From: Pseudomonadales bacterium
GTDB lineage: Bacteria > Pseudomonadota > Gammaproteobacteria > Pseudomonadales > Halieaceae
Direction of reading: 5' to 3'
Length of the DNA: 64,000 bases
Assembly: GCA_024234815.1 (NCBI GenBank)
Contig: JACKNO010000001.1
Coordinates: 1,488,001-1,552,000 of the forward strand
The position numbers and the translations under genes were made by a program. Position 1 is the stretch's first letter. The number at the start of each line of letters is the position of its first letter. Of this stretch, positions 1 through 8,589 are shown in pieces. The notes under the pieces were generated by a model. It was not told where the DNA came from. It did no database searches and saw only the letters and a list, made by a program, of their open reading frames with translations.

Positions 1-1725
1 CAGTCGATTCCGGAAGCGGTTGACGAGAACGGTGGCTTTGACGAAGTTCTGGCCCGCTTCCGCCGCGTTGCACTGGTTGACCGCCTTGTCCACGGCGAGG
101 TCGTAGTAGTACCGAATGTATATCGGCCATGCCGCCAACTGTCCGTAGTAGAAGCTGGAGCTTACGCAGTCCGCGGTTCTGGTCACGGTATCGGCCAGCA
201 CCTGCACCTCGTCGGAGAGTTCGGCGCGCATGTCGGTTTGCAGGTTGTGGATGAGGCTGTATCCCACAAATGAGAAGCGCTGGGAACCGACACGACGGGA
301 CCCGCAGGCCTGGGTCTTGTCCCGGCTAACGGGGTCAACGATGCCGGGTACGCCGGCCAGTTGCTTGACCTCGTCCGCGCGGGAGTTGATTTCACCCAGC
401 GGTTGATCCAGGGCCGTTGCGGGCGGTAGCGGGGCGGGCACCGGGCCGGGCTTGCACTCATAGGGCGATTCATTTTCCGATTCGAACAGGATCAGGCTGT
501 CCACCGGGTCGATGTCCGATTCAATTGCGATGATATCTATGAAAGGCATTGAACCCGGGGTGCCTCGCGCTACCGCCGGGCCATTGAACATCATGCGCGG
601 AGTGCCGCAGCCTTTCTCGGAGAGCGTCAGGTACAGCGTGCCGCCATCGTCCGAGACAATCAGTGGCAGGGCATCGTTTACTACGTCGCCCGGTTCGTCT
701 GAGCCGGCGGGGTAATAGGTATACATGTTGACGTTGTTGAACTCCAGCAACTCAGGCAGACCGCTGGGTGTGGCCTGGCATGACGCCCGTGGGTCCAGTA
801 CCCGCACCGGGAAGCCGTCGAGCACAGTAACGTTGCCGAACAGGTCGTCGTCAGCCACGATAACTGTCATGTCCTGGCCCGGCAGCGGATTGCCGACCAG
901 GTCGACAACACACTCGCCGTCGCCTTCTTCAAAGCAATCGGGATTGACGTTGGGCACGGCGAGACCGGCGGCGACGGGGCCCTCACCGCCATCCAGGTTG
1001 TCGACCTGTACCTGGATACCGGTGACATTTGCGGTGCCGCCGAAATCGACGAAAATCGCGTGGCCGTCGTCAGCGGCGCAGCCGCCCTCACCGCCTTCCC
1101 CGCCATCCTGGCTGTCGTCCGAAGTCCAGGGGATGACCAGACCGGGTATCTGGTTGCCCTGGTCATCCAGCTGATCCACGAGCACCACGCCGGAGGCGGA
1201 TGCCTCGCAGCTTTCGCCATTCCAATAGCCCTGGTCGAGATTGTTCAGATAGATCCCGTCGACGAGGGTGGAGGAGGAACTGCCCTCGTCCATTTTTACC
1301 GCTATGTCGAGTTGCTGCTCGACACCGATACCGGGAAAGTCGGTGAAATCGCTGCACATCACGCCGATGCCATCGGTAAACACATTGGTGACCAGTGGAG
1401 TGTATTCACCGTCCGTGCAAGCGGGGTCGACGGCCGTGAACTGCAGGTATTTGTTCCCTGGCCCCTGCAGGGCAATGGTGTCATCTTCCTGGAGCGGGCA
1501 ATCCAGAAAATCGTCTATGAATCCCGGTATGTTTTCGCACCGGAATTCAACCCCCAACCCGGGAGGGATAGGCGGTAGATTCACCTGTGGATTGGCGGCG
1601 ACCTGCGCACTGCCAAGGCCGAGTGAAAGCGACGCCAGAAGCACCGCCTGTGACATGAGCGGGATTCCCCTCTTGATTGGGTAGGGCGCTCGCTGCGCGG
1701 TGCTCGCCGTCAGGTTGTTTCTCAT
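1..1725 (-). CDS. Secreted protein of unknown function, 3' end beyond the window
   Basis: An uninterrupted reading frame of 575 codons runs from an ATG at 1725 to the left edge with no stop, so the C-terminus is missing. I do not recognise the family. The N-terminus has a basic stretch (KRG) followed by a hydrophobic segment ending in AQVAA, so a signal peptide is likely. An internal ATG at 1656 also has a good ribosome site (AAGAGGGG) and would give a shorter leader lacking positive charges; the 1725 start has AAGAGG in front. The body is acidic, rich in Gly, Asp, Pro and paired Cys, with DGGEGG and ADDD patches typical of Ca-binding extracellular proteins. The last visible part (about residue 470 on) turns helical and basic. 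It could be a surface or sorted protein like the PEP-CTERM proteins downstream, but the tail that would decide this is not visible. Confidence 0.75.
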   Translation of the reverse strand, partial: MRNNLTASTAQRAPYPIKRGIPLMSQAVLLASLSLGLGSAQVAANPQVNLPPIPPGLGVEFRCENIPGFIDDFLDCPLQEDDTIALQGPGNKYLQFTAVDPACTDGEYTPLVTNVFTDGIGVMCSDFTDFPGIGVEQQLDIAVKMDEGSSSSTLVDGIYLNNLDQGYWNGESCEASASGVVLVDQLDDQGNQIPGLVIPWTSDDSQDGGEGGEGGCAADDGHAIFVDFGGTANVTGIQVQVDNLDGGEGPVAAGLAVPNVNPDCFEEGDGECVVDLVGNPLPGQDMTVIVADDDLFGNVTVLDGFPVRVLDPRASCQATPSGLPELLEFNNVNMYTYYPAGSDEPGDVVNDALPLIVSDDGGTLYLTLSEKGCGTPRMMFNGPAVARGTPGSMPFIDIIAIESDIDPVDSLILFESENESPYECKPGPVPAPLPPATALDQPLGEINSRADEVKQLAGVPGIVDPVSRDKTQACGSRRVGSQRFSFVGYSLIHNLQTDMRAELSDEVQVLADTVTRTADCVSSSFYYGQLAAWPIYIRYYYDLAVDKAVNQCNAAEAGQNFVKATVLVNRFRNRL

Positions 1726-2094
1726 TGCCGTTGCCTCTTGAGTATGATTTCCAATCTTCTTGTATTTTCAGCCTGTCAAAAAACTTTACACTTCGTTCGC
1801 CCGCTAGCGGTTGGCGCAGCGGCGGATAAAACGACCCCTCGCACAGCGAACAGCTTCCCGGAGCGGGTTGGACGACCGTTGTGCTCACCTAAGTCATTGA
1901 TAACATCCACTTATTCTGTTTATCTGTACTCCTTGCATTGACCGAACAGGGAGCCAAAAGGCACCTTTAAGGCGTCACCGGCACTTTCAAAACCGGTTAA
2001 CTCCCTATACCTGTATGCAATATTTACGCCAGTTTTTTTAGCGAATCAGCAGCCTGATGAGTTGTGCGGGCGACTGTGAAATGGAATACCAGCC
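1726..2094. other. Intergenic region between divergent genes
   Basis: No convincing gene is seen in these 369 bases. The stretch must hold promoters for both flanking genes. A 17-bp element TGTAAA-N6-TGACA lies on the minus strand at 1774-1790, about 50 bases before the secreted-protein start; a similar element occurs at 7419-7435 upstream of the PEP-CTERM gene. Confidence 0.4.
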
Positions 2095-3309
2095 GTGGCA
2101 AATTTTCTGTTTACCTGGGAAATGGGGGCAAATCTTGGCCACCTGGCCCGACTGCGCCCGCTTATGCAGTTGGCGTCGCGGCAGGGTCATACGCTGAGTG
2201 TAGCGCTGCGTAACCTGCGTTTCGCAGGTAAGGTGCTGGACGGCATGGATTTTCGCGCCTTCCAGGCGCCGTTCCGGCAGGCAGTGAACCCTCGCCCCGC
2301 GCAGCACTGCCTGTCCCATGCCCACACCCTGGAAGATTTCTGCTTTTCACAAAGTGATGAACTGGCGCAGTATATAAAAGCCTGGCAGGAGATATTTGCC
2401 GCCGTCAGGCCCGACCTGATCGTGTACGACACGAGCCCCGCTGCCTTGATTGCGAGCCGGGATATGACCGTCGGCAAGATCATTACCGGAAACGGCTTTT
2501 TTGTGCCGCCCACCGCGCTGCGGGACGGGGTGTTCGCACCATTTCTTACCACCGCGCGTGATGCGAAGACCATGCAAATCCTGCGCGAAAATGACCGGCG
2601 CATGTTGGAGCTGGTCAATGGCGCCTGTAAGCGCAGTGGGCTTTCCGGTTTCGGCGGTCTCCAGGATATCTATGCCCAGGCTGATCTGGCACTTTACGCC
2701 ACCCTGCCTGAGCTCGATCAGTTCGGTGCCCGCAAGGGAGCGCACTATCTGGGCCCGCAGCCGTCATTTGGCAGCGCTCCGCTGACCTGGCCCAGCGGTG
2801 GCCGGGACAAGGTGTTTTGTTATCTGCACAGCTTTGCCGGGATAGACACCCTGCTGCGGGACTTGTGTGCCCAGGATCTGAAACTGCTGGTATATTGCCG
2901 GGACCTGCCTGAGGAGCTGCGCGCGCGACTCGCCCGGGCCGGGAATATAGCGTTCAGCGCTGAACCGGTGAGCATTGAAGCTGTGGGTCGCGAGGCCCGC
3001 TTTGTCGTGCATAACGCAGGCGACACCACCGCGGCCCAGTTTCTTCAGCAGGGTGTGCCGCAGCTATGTGTGCCGATGAAGCAGGACCAGCTGCTGACAG
3101 CTTTGTGTCTGGACAGGGCCGGCGTGGGCGTCACCGCCTTGCATAACAGCACGTCGTTTCTGGGGGAGATTCGCCAGCTGCGGGAGCGGCCAGGTTTGCG
3201 GGAGCGGGCACTGGTTTACCGGCAACGTTACGCAGACTTCAACTGGGGGCAATCGGAGGCCTGGGTAGGCGAGCAGTACAGGACGCTGCTGGCGACTACC
3301 GGCCGCTGA
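2095..3309 (+). CDS. GT-B fold glycosyltransferase, family 1 (MGT) type
   Basis: A 404-residue protein with the layout of nucleotide-sugar glycosyltransferases of the macrolide/UDP-GT type. The N-terminus has the GHLAR turn at about residues 14-18 (compare GHxxR/P in family 1 enzymes). The C-terminal domain has a donor-site-like block, VHNAGDTTAAQFLQQGVPQL, near residues 304-323, with the usual G-P pair but an Asp-Thr-Thr in place of the common GG. It should move a sugar from an activated donor onto a lipid, saccharide or small molecule in the cytoplasm; the acceptor cannot be told. It starts at GTG with GGAA eight bases upstream. It is convergent with the adenylate-forming enzyme gene, 29 bases away. 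Confidence 0.75.
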   Translation: MANFLFTWEMGANLGHLARLRPLMQLASRQGHTLSVALRNLRFAGKVLDGMDFRAFQAPFRQAVNPRPAQHCLSHAHTLEDFCFSQSDELAQYIKAWQEIFAAVRPDLIVYDTSPAALIASRDMTVGKIITGNGFFVPPTALRDGVFAPFLTTARDAKTMQILRENDRRMLELVNGACKRSGLSGFGGLQDIYAQADLALYATLPELDQFGARKGAHYLGPQPSFGSAPLTWPSGGRDKVFCYLHSFAGIDTLLRDLCAQDLKLLVYCRDLPEELRARLARAGNIAFSAEPVSIEAVGREARFVVHNAGDTTAAQFLQQGVPQLCVPMKQDQLLTALCLDRAGVGVTALHNSTSFLGEIRQLRERPGLRERALVYRQRYADFNWGQSEAWVGEQYRTLLATTGR

Positions 3310-3338
3310 ATCAGCGCCGGGTCGCATATTCCTCGCGC

Positions 3339-4682
3339 CTACTCCGGCGCCATTTCCGAGATGAATTCCTCGAATTTTCCGCTGTTGCTGCGCGGGATGT
3401 CGGCGACTTGTTCGAAAAGAATGTTAAAAGGATACCCTATCGCCTCGTTGATGATGCTCTTGAGCGCCTGCAGTGTCGGCTCAGCCACAGGCGTATCCGT
3501 GCCGATTCTCAAAAGCAGGGTGTCGCTGGTTTTCTGCACCAGCTGAAACTGCGCACCAGAGATCAGGTCCATCATTTTCATTGCGTTGTACAGGGGCCAG
3601 CTGCGGCTGCCGTCGGGATAGTGCACGAGGTTGCGCGTGCGGCCGATTACCCGCTCCAGAACCGGCAGCCGGATGCCGCAGTCACAGCTGCCGCCCGCGA
3701 TGGCGTAATCGCCGATGTCATACCGTATAAGCGGCATGACGCGGTTGTGCAGGGCGGTAACCACCACGCGGCCCATCTCGCCCGGGGCGCAGGGCCGGTT
3801 GTTGTCATCGAGTACCTCCACCAGCGATGACTCGGCCGTTACGTGGTAGTGATCGTGCCTGGGGCATTGCAGGGCCATGTAACCCAGTTCCTGGCAACTG
3901 TAGATATCCGCCACCCTCGCCCCGAACGCCCCGCGGGCGAGCTCGCGAGTGTCCGGGCCCAGGCTCTCGCCGATGGTGCTTATGCTGCCCAGCTGCAGCG
4001 GCCTGTTTGACGCCAGGTTTTTTTCCGCGAGCGCGCGCAGCAGAGAAGGATAGGTAAGCAGGTAGCCGGGCCGGACTTTCTGCAGCCAGTCAAACTGGTC
4101 ATCGATGGGCGTGGAACTGCTGATGATGACCGCCGGCCCGGTGGCGTAAAGCGTACCGGTCCCGGCTCCCCAGTTCCGGGATGCTTGCCCGGGAGGGGCG
4201 GAGTGCCGTTGTCCCTGATACTTGATTACCGCCAGGATATGGTTGAAGTCGCGCTGCTGCCACAGGTGATCCCTTATGGTGTTGGCATTCCAGTACACCT
4301 GGTTGCGTTCACTGACCAGGACCTTGACCGGCCTGCCTGTGGATCCGGACGTGCGCTTCTCATAAACCTTGCCATCACGATTCTCCAGGTTGATGTCGGC
4401 GCGCAGTGTGTTGCTATTGTCCTGCAGTGCCCTGCGACTGAGCAGGGGTAGTCTGCCCCAGTCCTGCCAGTTATGTATCGGGAAGTATTCGCCGTTCCTG
4501 TAGTAGGGCACGTGCGTGAGGCAGTGCTGCACAAGGTTTTTCAGATGCGCCAGCTGCAGTTGGGCGAGCTGTTCGGGGGGAAACTTTTCCGTCTGGGAAA
4601 ACTGAAACAGCATGGCCTCGGCGAGCTGGCGCCTCTGGTCCGGTATGCCCAGCCAGTTGAACTGAAAATTGTGCTCAGGCAT
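3339..4682 (-). CDS. CapK/PaaK-family adenylate-forming enzyme
   Basis: A 447-residue member of the phenylacetate-CoA ligase-like branch of the ANL superfamily. The ATP-binding loop TSGSTGRPVKV sits at about residues 111-121, and the RYDIGDYA block with a following C-x-CG pair (GSCDCG) lies near residues 320-340, as in PaaK and CapK. Such enzymes activate a carboxylate with ATP, either to form a CoA thioester or, in capsule and exopolysaccharide clusters, to serve an unknown acyl or amino substrate. The neighbours here (glycosyltransferase, polysaccharide-lyase-like protein, sorted surface proteins) favour the CapK role over phenylacetate degradation, since no other paa genes are present. Substrate unknown. 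Confidence 0.8.
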   Translation of the reverse strand: MPEHNFQFNWLGIPDQRRQLAEAMLFQFSQTEKFPPEQLAQLQLAHLKNLVQHCLTHVPYYRNGEYFPIHNWQDWGRLPLLSRRALQDNSNTLRADINLENRDGKVYEKRTSGSTGRPVKVLVSERNQVYWNANTIRDHLWQQRDFNHILAVIKYQGQRHSAPPGQASRNWGAGTGTLYATGPAVIISSSTPIDDQFDWLQKVRPGYLLTYPSLLRALAEKNLASNRPLQLGSISTIGESLGPDTRELARGAFGARVADIYSCQELGYMALQCPRHDHYHVTAESSLVEVLDDNNRPCAPGEMGRVVVTALHNRVMPLIRYDIGDYAIAGGSCDCGIRLPVLERVIGRTRNLVHYPDGSRSWPLYNAMKMMDLISGAQFQLVQKTSDTLLLRIGTDTPVAEPTLQALKSIINEAIGYPFNILFEQVADIPRSNSGKFEEFISEMAPE

Positions 4683-5015
4683 GTCGGCTCGCTGACGCCG
4701 GCCTCGACGTGCCGGGAGCAGGGTGAAACCGGGAAGCTCTCGGTGGATGCGGTATTCTTTTCAGGCCTGCTTGCTCCGGCTGTCGATGACCCGCGAGCTT
4801 AGCCGGGGGCATACCATTGTTTTTATCGTGCTGTTCCGTCACCCAGTATAACCGGGTAGCGGTTGCCAAGTCTGCCGACACGGGATGGATCGCGGGCACC
4901 GCTTCCACCGGCGGTCTCCATGTGGCCATAAAGGCATGGATATTCGCCGGCACGCGGTTTATTCTGCTGCCTCTGCGGCGTTCCCTGCTTGTAAACGATA
5001 TATAGAGGTATATAC
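4683..5015. other. Intergenic region with divergent promoters
   Basis: These 333 bases separate divergent genes. I see no gene and no clear promoter or operator in them; short frames here are shadows. Confidence 0.4.
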
Positions 5016-5771
5016 ATGTTGAAATTTGTCCGGCTGCTGAGCGTAGTGATGGCCCTGTATTGCGGTGCGGCCGCTGCCGAACAAACGGTCAGCCTTATGG
5101 CCAACGCCTCGCCGCCCTATGCCGACCAGAAGCTGCCTGAACAGGGCTTCGCGCTTGCGCTGGTGAAGCATATTTTCGCGCGGACCGATTACAAGCCCGA
5201 AATCACTATTGAGAACTGGTCGCGCGCCGTGGAGGGTGCGCGCCTGGGGGTATACGATGGCCTGGCCGCCGCCTGGTATTCGGAAGAACGCAATGCGGAT
5301 TTGCAGTTCAGCGAACCCTACCTCAGCAGCAAGCTGATCATCCTCAAGCTGCGCAGCAATCCACGGCAATATGGCAGCCTGAAAGACCTTGCCGGGAGCA
5401 GGCTGGGCGTCAGGTCAGATTACGCATATGGCATCGACTTCGACGCGATACCCGACTTGACCCTGGTGGAGGAGAATCACCTGATCCAGAATCTGCTGAG
5501 GCTGTTGAATGGCTCGGTTGATTTCGTGATAGGCGACCGGCGCACCATTATCATGCAACTCAACGAGTTCCTGAAGGACAGGATGACCGAGTTCTCGGTT
5601 GTCGATATTCCGCTGCCGGAAGTGCAACGCCACGTGGCGGCAAGCCGGGATATGGCGGGTCACGAAGAGATGATTGTGCAGTTCAACAAGGCCCTGGAGC
5701 AAACCCGCAAGGATGGCTCACTGGACGCGATTATCAGCCAGTGGGATGAACGCCTGGGGAGCTTCGACTGA
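5016..5771 (+). CDS. Periplasmic solute-binding protein, family 3
   Basis: A 251-residue exported protein of the SBP_bac_3 type (amino-acid ABC transporter binding proteins). A signal peptide ends at about Ala21 (CGAAAAEQ). The mature part shows the two-lobe pattern: the first lobe with SPPYADQK, a central GVYDGLAAAWYSEER block resembling the family's G-x-x-D-x-x-x-x-x-x-x-x-T/S-x-ER, then the second lobe with FVIGDRR. The usual transporter permease and ATPase are not next to it, so it may feed a distant system or act as a sensor or orphan binding protein, as many of this family do. Start ATG with GAGG eight bases upstream. Confidence 0.8.
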   Translation: MLKFVRLLSVVMALYCGAAAAEQTVSLMANASPPYADQKLPEQGFALALVKHIFARTDYKPEITIENWSRAVEGARLGVYDGLAAAWYSEERNADLQFSEPYLSSKLIILKLRSNPRQYGSLKDLAGSRLGVRSDYAYGIDFDAIPDLTLVEENHLIQNLLRLLNGSVDFVIGDRRTIIMQLNEFLKDRMTEFSVVDIPLPEVQRHVAASRDMAGHEEMIVQFNKALEQTRKDGSLDAIISQWDERLGSFD

Positions 5772-5823
5772 TAGCAGACTTGTACCAGTCGCTCGGGCAA
5801 TTCTTTGCCACACTTGGTATCTG

Positions 5824-6945
5824 TTAGTCCTCAGCTTCAATGAGCCGGATATCGACATTCCTGCGGCGCTTGTCCCGCCTGACCTCATCAAAATATACAA
5901 CGGGGGAAGTGGTCGGCCCGCCACCCCGGTACAGCCCATACTTGAAATACGTGTGCTTGCCCTCCGGGGTCTTTGTGAAGCCCGAATAGTCAAGCTTTAG
6001 TACGCCATTGACCCAGACCCGCATACTGCCATCGTCAGATTCGGACCAGTTCATGTGTATGACGATATCATGCCATCGACCGACAAAGTCCTTCGCCTCA
6101 ATAAGCGTAAAATGCTTCTGCCTTATGAGATCCGGGCGAGTTGGAAATGTCCTGGCTACGAAATTACCACCGTACATCTTCGAAAACATCCAGTTCGGCC
6201 ACCAGTTTTCTGGAGAGACGGCATGATCCACGAACTGGAACAAGTTTATGCAATGACAGGCGTTGCCTGGGGGATTGGGTGCCAGCCCGGCGTCGCGGTA
6301 TCCATCGGGTACATAGAATGACAAGCCATACCAGTAGCCTTCGCCGGGGGAATGTGTTTCGAGGTGCTGGGCTTTCTCCGATCGTTCATATGGCGGCGTC
6401 CTCTCACAGTCGTTGAAACCGCAATCACCCGGACGCAATTCGAATCTCTCCGACCGCTTGCCCCGCCTGACGGGATACTCTTCACCCTGAACTACCTGGT
6501 ACTCCCATGGATTGTTTGCCGACAAATAATCTTCGTAGACAAAATCCCAACCGACAACGGCATCGGGCGAGAGCGTCTTTGAAAAGACCGGGCGCAACGA
6601 AATTTTCTGGTCGGACTGCAGCAGCGCCACCAGTTCGTCGATACCCTCGAAGTAAGAAGTAAAAAAATGGCAGGGTTCGATCGAGCCACCACAGAGATAG
6701 TCGAAAGGCCTGGCTTTATCGAACTTCCATTTGTCGAACAACAGGCCGCCGGAGGGCTTGGCTATAAACGTCTCGTCAAAAAAGATGTCAGTGACATCTA
6801 TTTCACAGGTTTGACCTGCTTCACATAGATACGCACCGGACTCAGTTACCACGCTGCCAGTATTGGGCATATTGACTACTATCTTGCATCCGCCGATAGA
6901 TACAAGGACAAAAACGACTGCGAGCAGACTAGCTGATTTGTCCAT
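5824..6945 (-). CDS. Polysaccharide-lyase-like lipoprotein
   Basis: The frame opens at 7005, but the ATG at 6945 has AAGGA eight bases upstream and gives a proper lipoprotein signal ending in SIGGC (Cys20), so I place the start there (373 residues). The C-terminal half resembles the heparin-lyase-I-like beta jelly roll of PF14099: WYGLSFYVPDGY, a WHDIVIHMNWS strand pair, RVWVNGVLKLDYSG, then a KYGLYRGGG segment and YFDEVRRDK. Proteins of this type cleave acidic polysaccharides by beta-elimination. Catalytic residues cannot be assigned by eye. The N-terminal 130 residues contain paired Cys and look like a separate binding domain. It likely acts at the outer membrane on its own or an environmental polysaccharide. 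Confidence 0.65.
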   Translation of the reverse strand: MDKSASLLAVVFVLVSIGGCKIVVNMPNTGSVVTESGAYLCEAGQTCEIDVTDIFFDETFIAKPSGGLLFDKWKFDKARPFDYLCGGSIEPCHFFTSYFEGIDELVALLQSDQKISLRPVFSKTLSPDAVVGWDFVYEDYLSANNPWEYQVVQGEEYPVRRGKRSERFELRPGDCGFNDCERTPPYERSEKAQHLETHSPGEGYWYGLSFYVPDGYRDAGLAPNPPGNACHCINLFQFVDHAVSPENWWPNWMFSKMYGGNFVARTFPTRPDLIRQKHFTLIEAKDFVGRWHDIVIHMNWSESDDGSMRVWVNGVLKLDYSGFTKTPEGKHTYFKYGLYRGGGPTTSPVVYFDEVRRDKRRRNVDIRLIEAED

Positions 6946-7764
6946 TGCCATCATCCTTGTCACAGACGTCGGACAAAGAGTAACGCCGCCATTTCCTAAA
7001 CTCAAGGCATAGCCTTTTCAAAGGGATCATAGGCCTTGAAGAACTCCTGGCACCCGGGGGGTGCCAGGGCCACCGGTGGTTAGCGAGTCGTCCAGGCCAG
7101 AGGCCAACGATGGGTTGATCGCGCCGAAAACGCTGACACTGTCAGAGGTCGCTGACCTGGAATAGGGCGTCAACGTATATCCAATGTTGGTAGAAGTAAT
7201 GCCATTTTGCTTATCTGGGAAGTCATCGTACACATCCAGGAACACTTGATTAAGCAGGAGTAACCGACCAGGAACGGAAGCGATGGCCAGGACAGGCCCA
7301 AGGGTTCAGATGCATCCTGTGTCGTTATGTTCAGAGCAGCAAATACGGGTCCAAGAGACTAAATACTTTAATAATTCAAGTGGTTATAAATCCGACGCAG
7401 TTCAGTCCGGCGGGCAGGTGTAAAAAACTCTGACACAGCTACCCGGATTTTTGTAAAGCCTATCGGTTGGTGAATGCCATTTCAGACTAGCTGCGGTTTA
7501 CGACCGCGCTGGCTAACTGCCGTTTTACCACCAACGCCTCTTTCGTAGGTTCTTCACTTTAACTGCCGGCGTCGACACGGATCTTGCCGACTCCGGCAAG
7601 CGTAATAACCATATGTAGCAGAGGGTAAATGTTGATGTAGCCAAATAATATTACTCAAATCTTGAGCGTAAGCTACGTTCACAGAGGGTAAGCAATTACC
7701 TTTAGAAATAACCTGAATGGTCGGTTCCTGGACAGTTAATAAAATCAATAATGGAGCGTTTCCC
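6946..7764. other. Long intergenic region with hairpins
   Basis: About 800 bases without a gene I can defend. It has a perfect 10-bp inverted repeat with a 3-base loop at 7046-7068 (stem CCTGGCACCC), a 7-bp stem at about 7583-7600 (CTTGCCG/CGGCAAG) and a TGTAAA-N6-TGACA element at 7419-7435. A minus-strand frame is open from about 7306 to 7027 with a possible GTG start at 7245, but its product is low in complexity at the end and matches nothing I know; it could be the tail of a decayed gene. Confidence 0.35.
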
Positions 7765-8493
7765 ATGAAAATCCAAGCTAAACTCTTGTTGGCCGTGATC
7801 ATTGCTGCCAGCACCCAAGCGCAGGCGGCTTCAATATCGACCCAAGCCTCAATCACTGATGTTTATGTGTATGCCAGCACAGGCACAGCCACCTTCCAGT
7901 TTACCGGAAATGACGATTATTTTTACGCCGGTGCCTCCGTGTACGATTCCAATTCTGATCTGCTCGACAGCGACTATTACGACGGACCCGGGCCCGGCTC
8001 TGCGGATATCTCCGGTGCTGGATACCTGGCGTCAGCCAACGCATCCGCGACTCCCAGTGTCTACCTGGAAAGCGATTTCTCCCAATTAGGAGATATTACT
8101 AGCTATGTAAGCGGCTATATGGGCTACCAAATGAGCGGAACGGGAACGGTTGTACTGGCTATCACAGGCTATACCGCTGTCACAGCGGCCTGGATGGGAG
8201 AAGATAATCTCTACAGCTCTACGTACCTGCAGGCCAGAGTTGGTAACCTAGTTTCCTATACTAACGACTACTTTGATAGTTACCAGGGCGATGGCCCGTT
8301 CGGCGGCGTCTACACGCTCGCCCTTTTTCTGGATGTGGACGGCTTCCGGGAGGGAGCTTTAGACATCTACGCGCAGGCATATGCGTTTCGATATGATGCA
8401 GACGTTGTGTCTACTCCCATCCCGGCAGCGGCCTGGCTGTTCGGATCAGCGCTCCTGGGTCTCGGCGCGATCAAGCGCAGGAAAGCAACCTGA
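7765..8493 (+). CDS. PEP-CTERM sorted extracellular protein
   Basis: A 242-residue protein starting at the ATG at 7765, with GGAG about eight bases upstream and a signal peptide ending at TQAQAA; the frame opens earlier at 7717 without a leader. The C-terminus is a textbook PEP-CTERM tripartite signal: PIPAAAWLFGSALLGLG followed by a short basic end, KRRK. Such tails are recognised by exosortase and the proteins are exported to the surface or the exopolysaccharide matrix. The middle is rich in Tyr, Ser, Gly and Asp and predicts beta strands, with no enzymatic motif. No exosortase gene lies in this window, so the processing enzyme must be elsewhere in the genome. Confidence 0.85.
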   Translation: MKIQAKLLLAVIIAASTQAQAASISTQASITDVYVYASTGTATFQFTGNDDYFYAGASVYDSNSDLLDSDYYDGPGPGSADISGAGYLASANASATPSVYLESDFSQLGDITSYVSGYMGYQMSGTGTVVLAITGYTAVTAAWMGEDNLYSSTYLQARVGNLVSYTNDYFDSYQGDGPFGGVYTLALFLDVDGFREGALDIYAQAYAFRYDADVVSTPIPAAAWLFGSALLGLGAIKRRKAT

Positions 8494-8544
8494 CCGATAG
8501 TGCCTGAACCTGTACCGAACCACCTGCCCCCGCGCCGGGGGCAG
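8489..8544 (+). repeat. 56-bp dispersed repeat, copy 1, with terminal hairpin
   Basis: This segment begins at the stop of the PEP-CTERM gene and matches 10522-10577 at 46 of 56 positions without gaps; the first 12 bases are identical. It ends in a strong inverted repeat (CTGCCCCCG/CGGGGGCAG, 3-base loop, 8524-8544), which may terminate the PEP-CTERM transcript although it lacks a T run. Confidence 0.65.
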
Positions 8545-8589
8545 CTGATTTGTCAAACCCCGGAGGTACTTCGAGTAGAGCTGGTCGCA

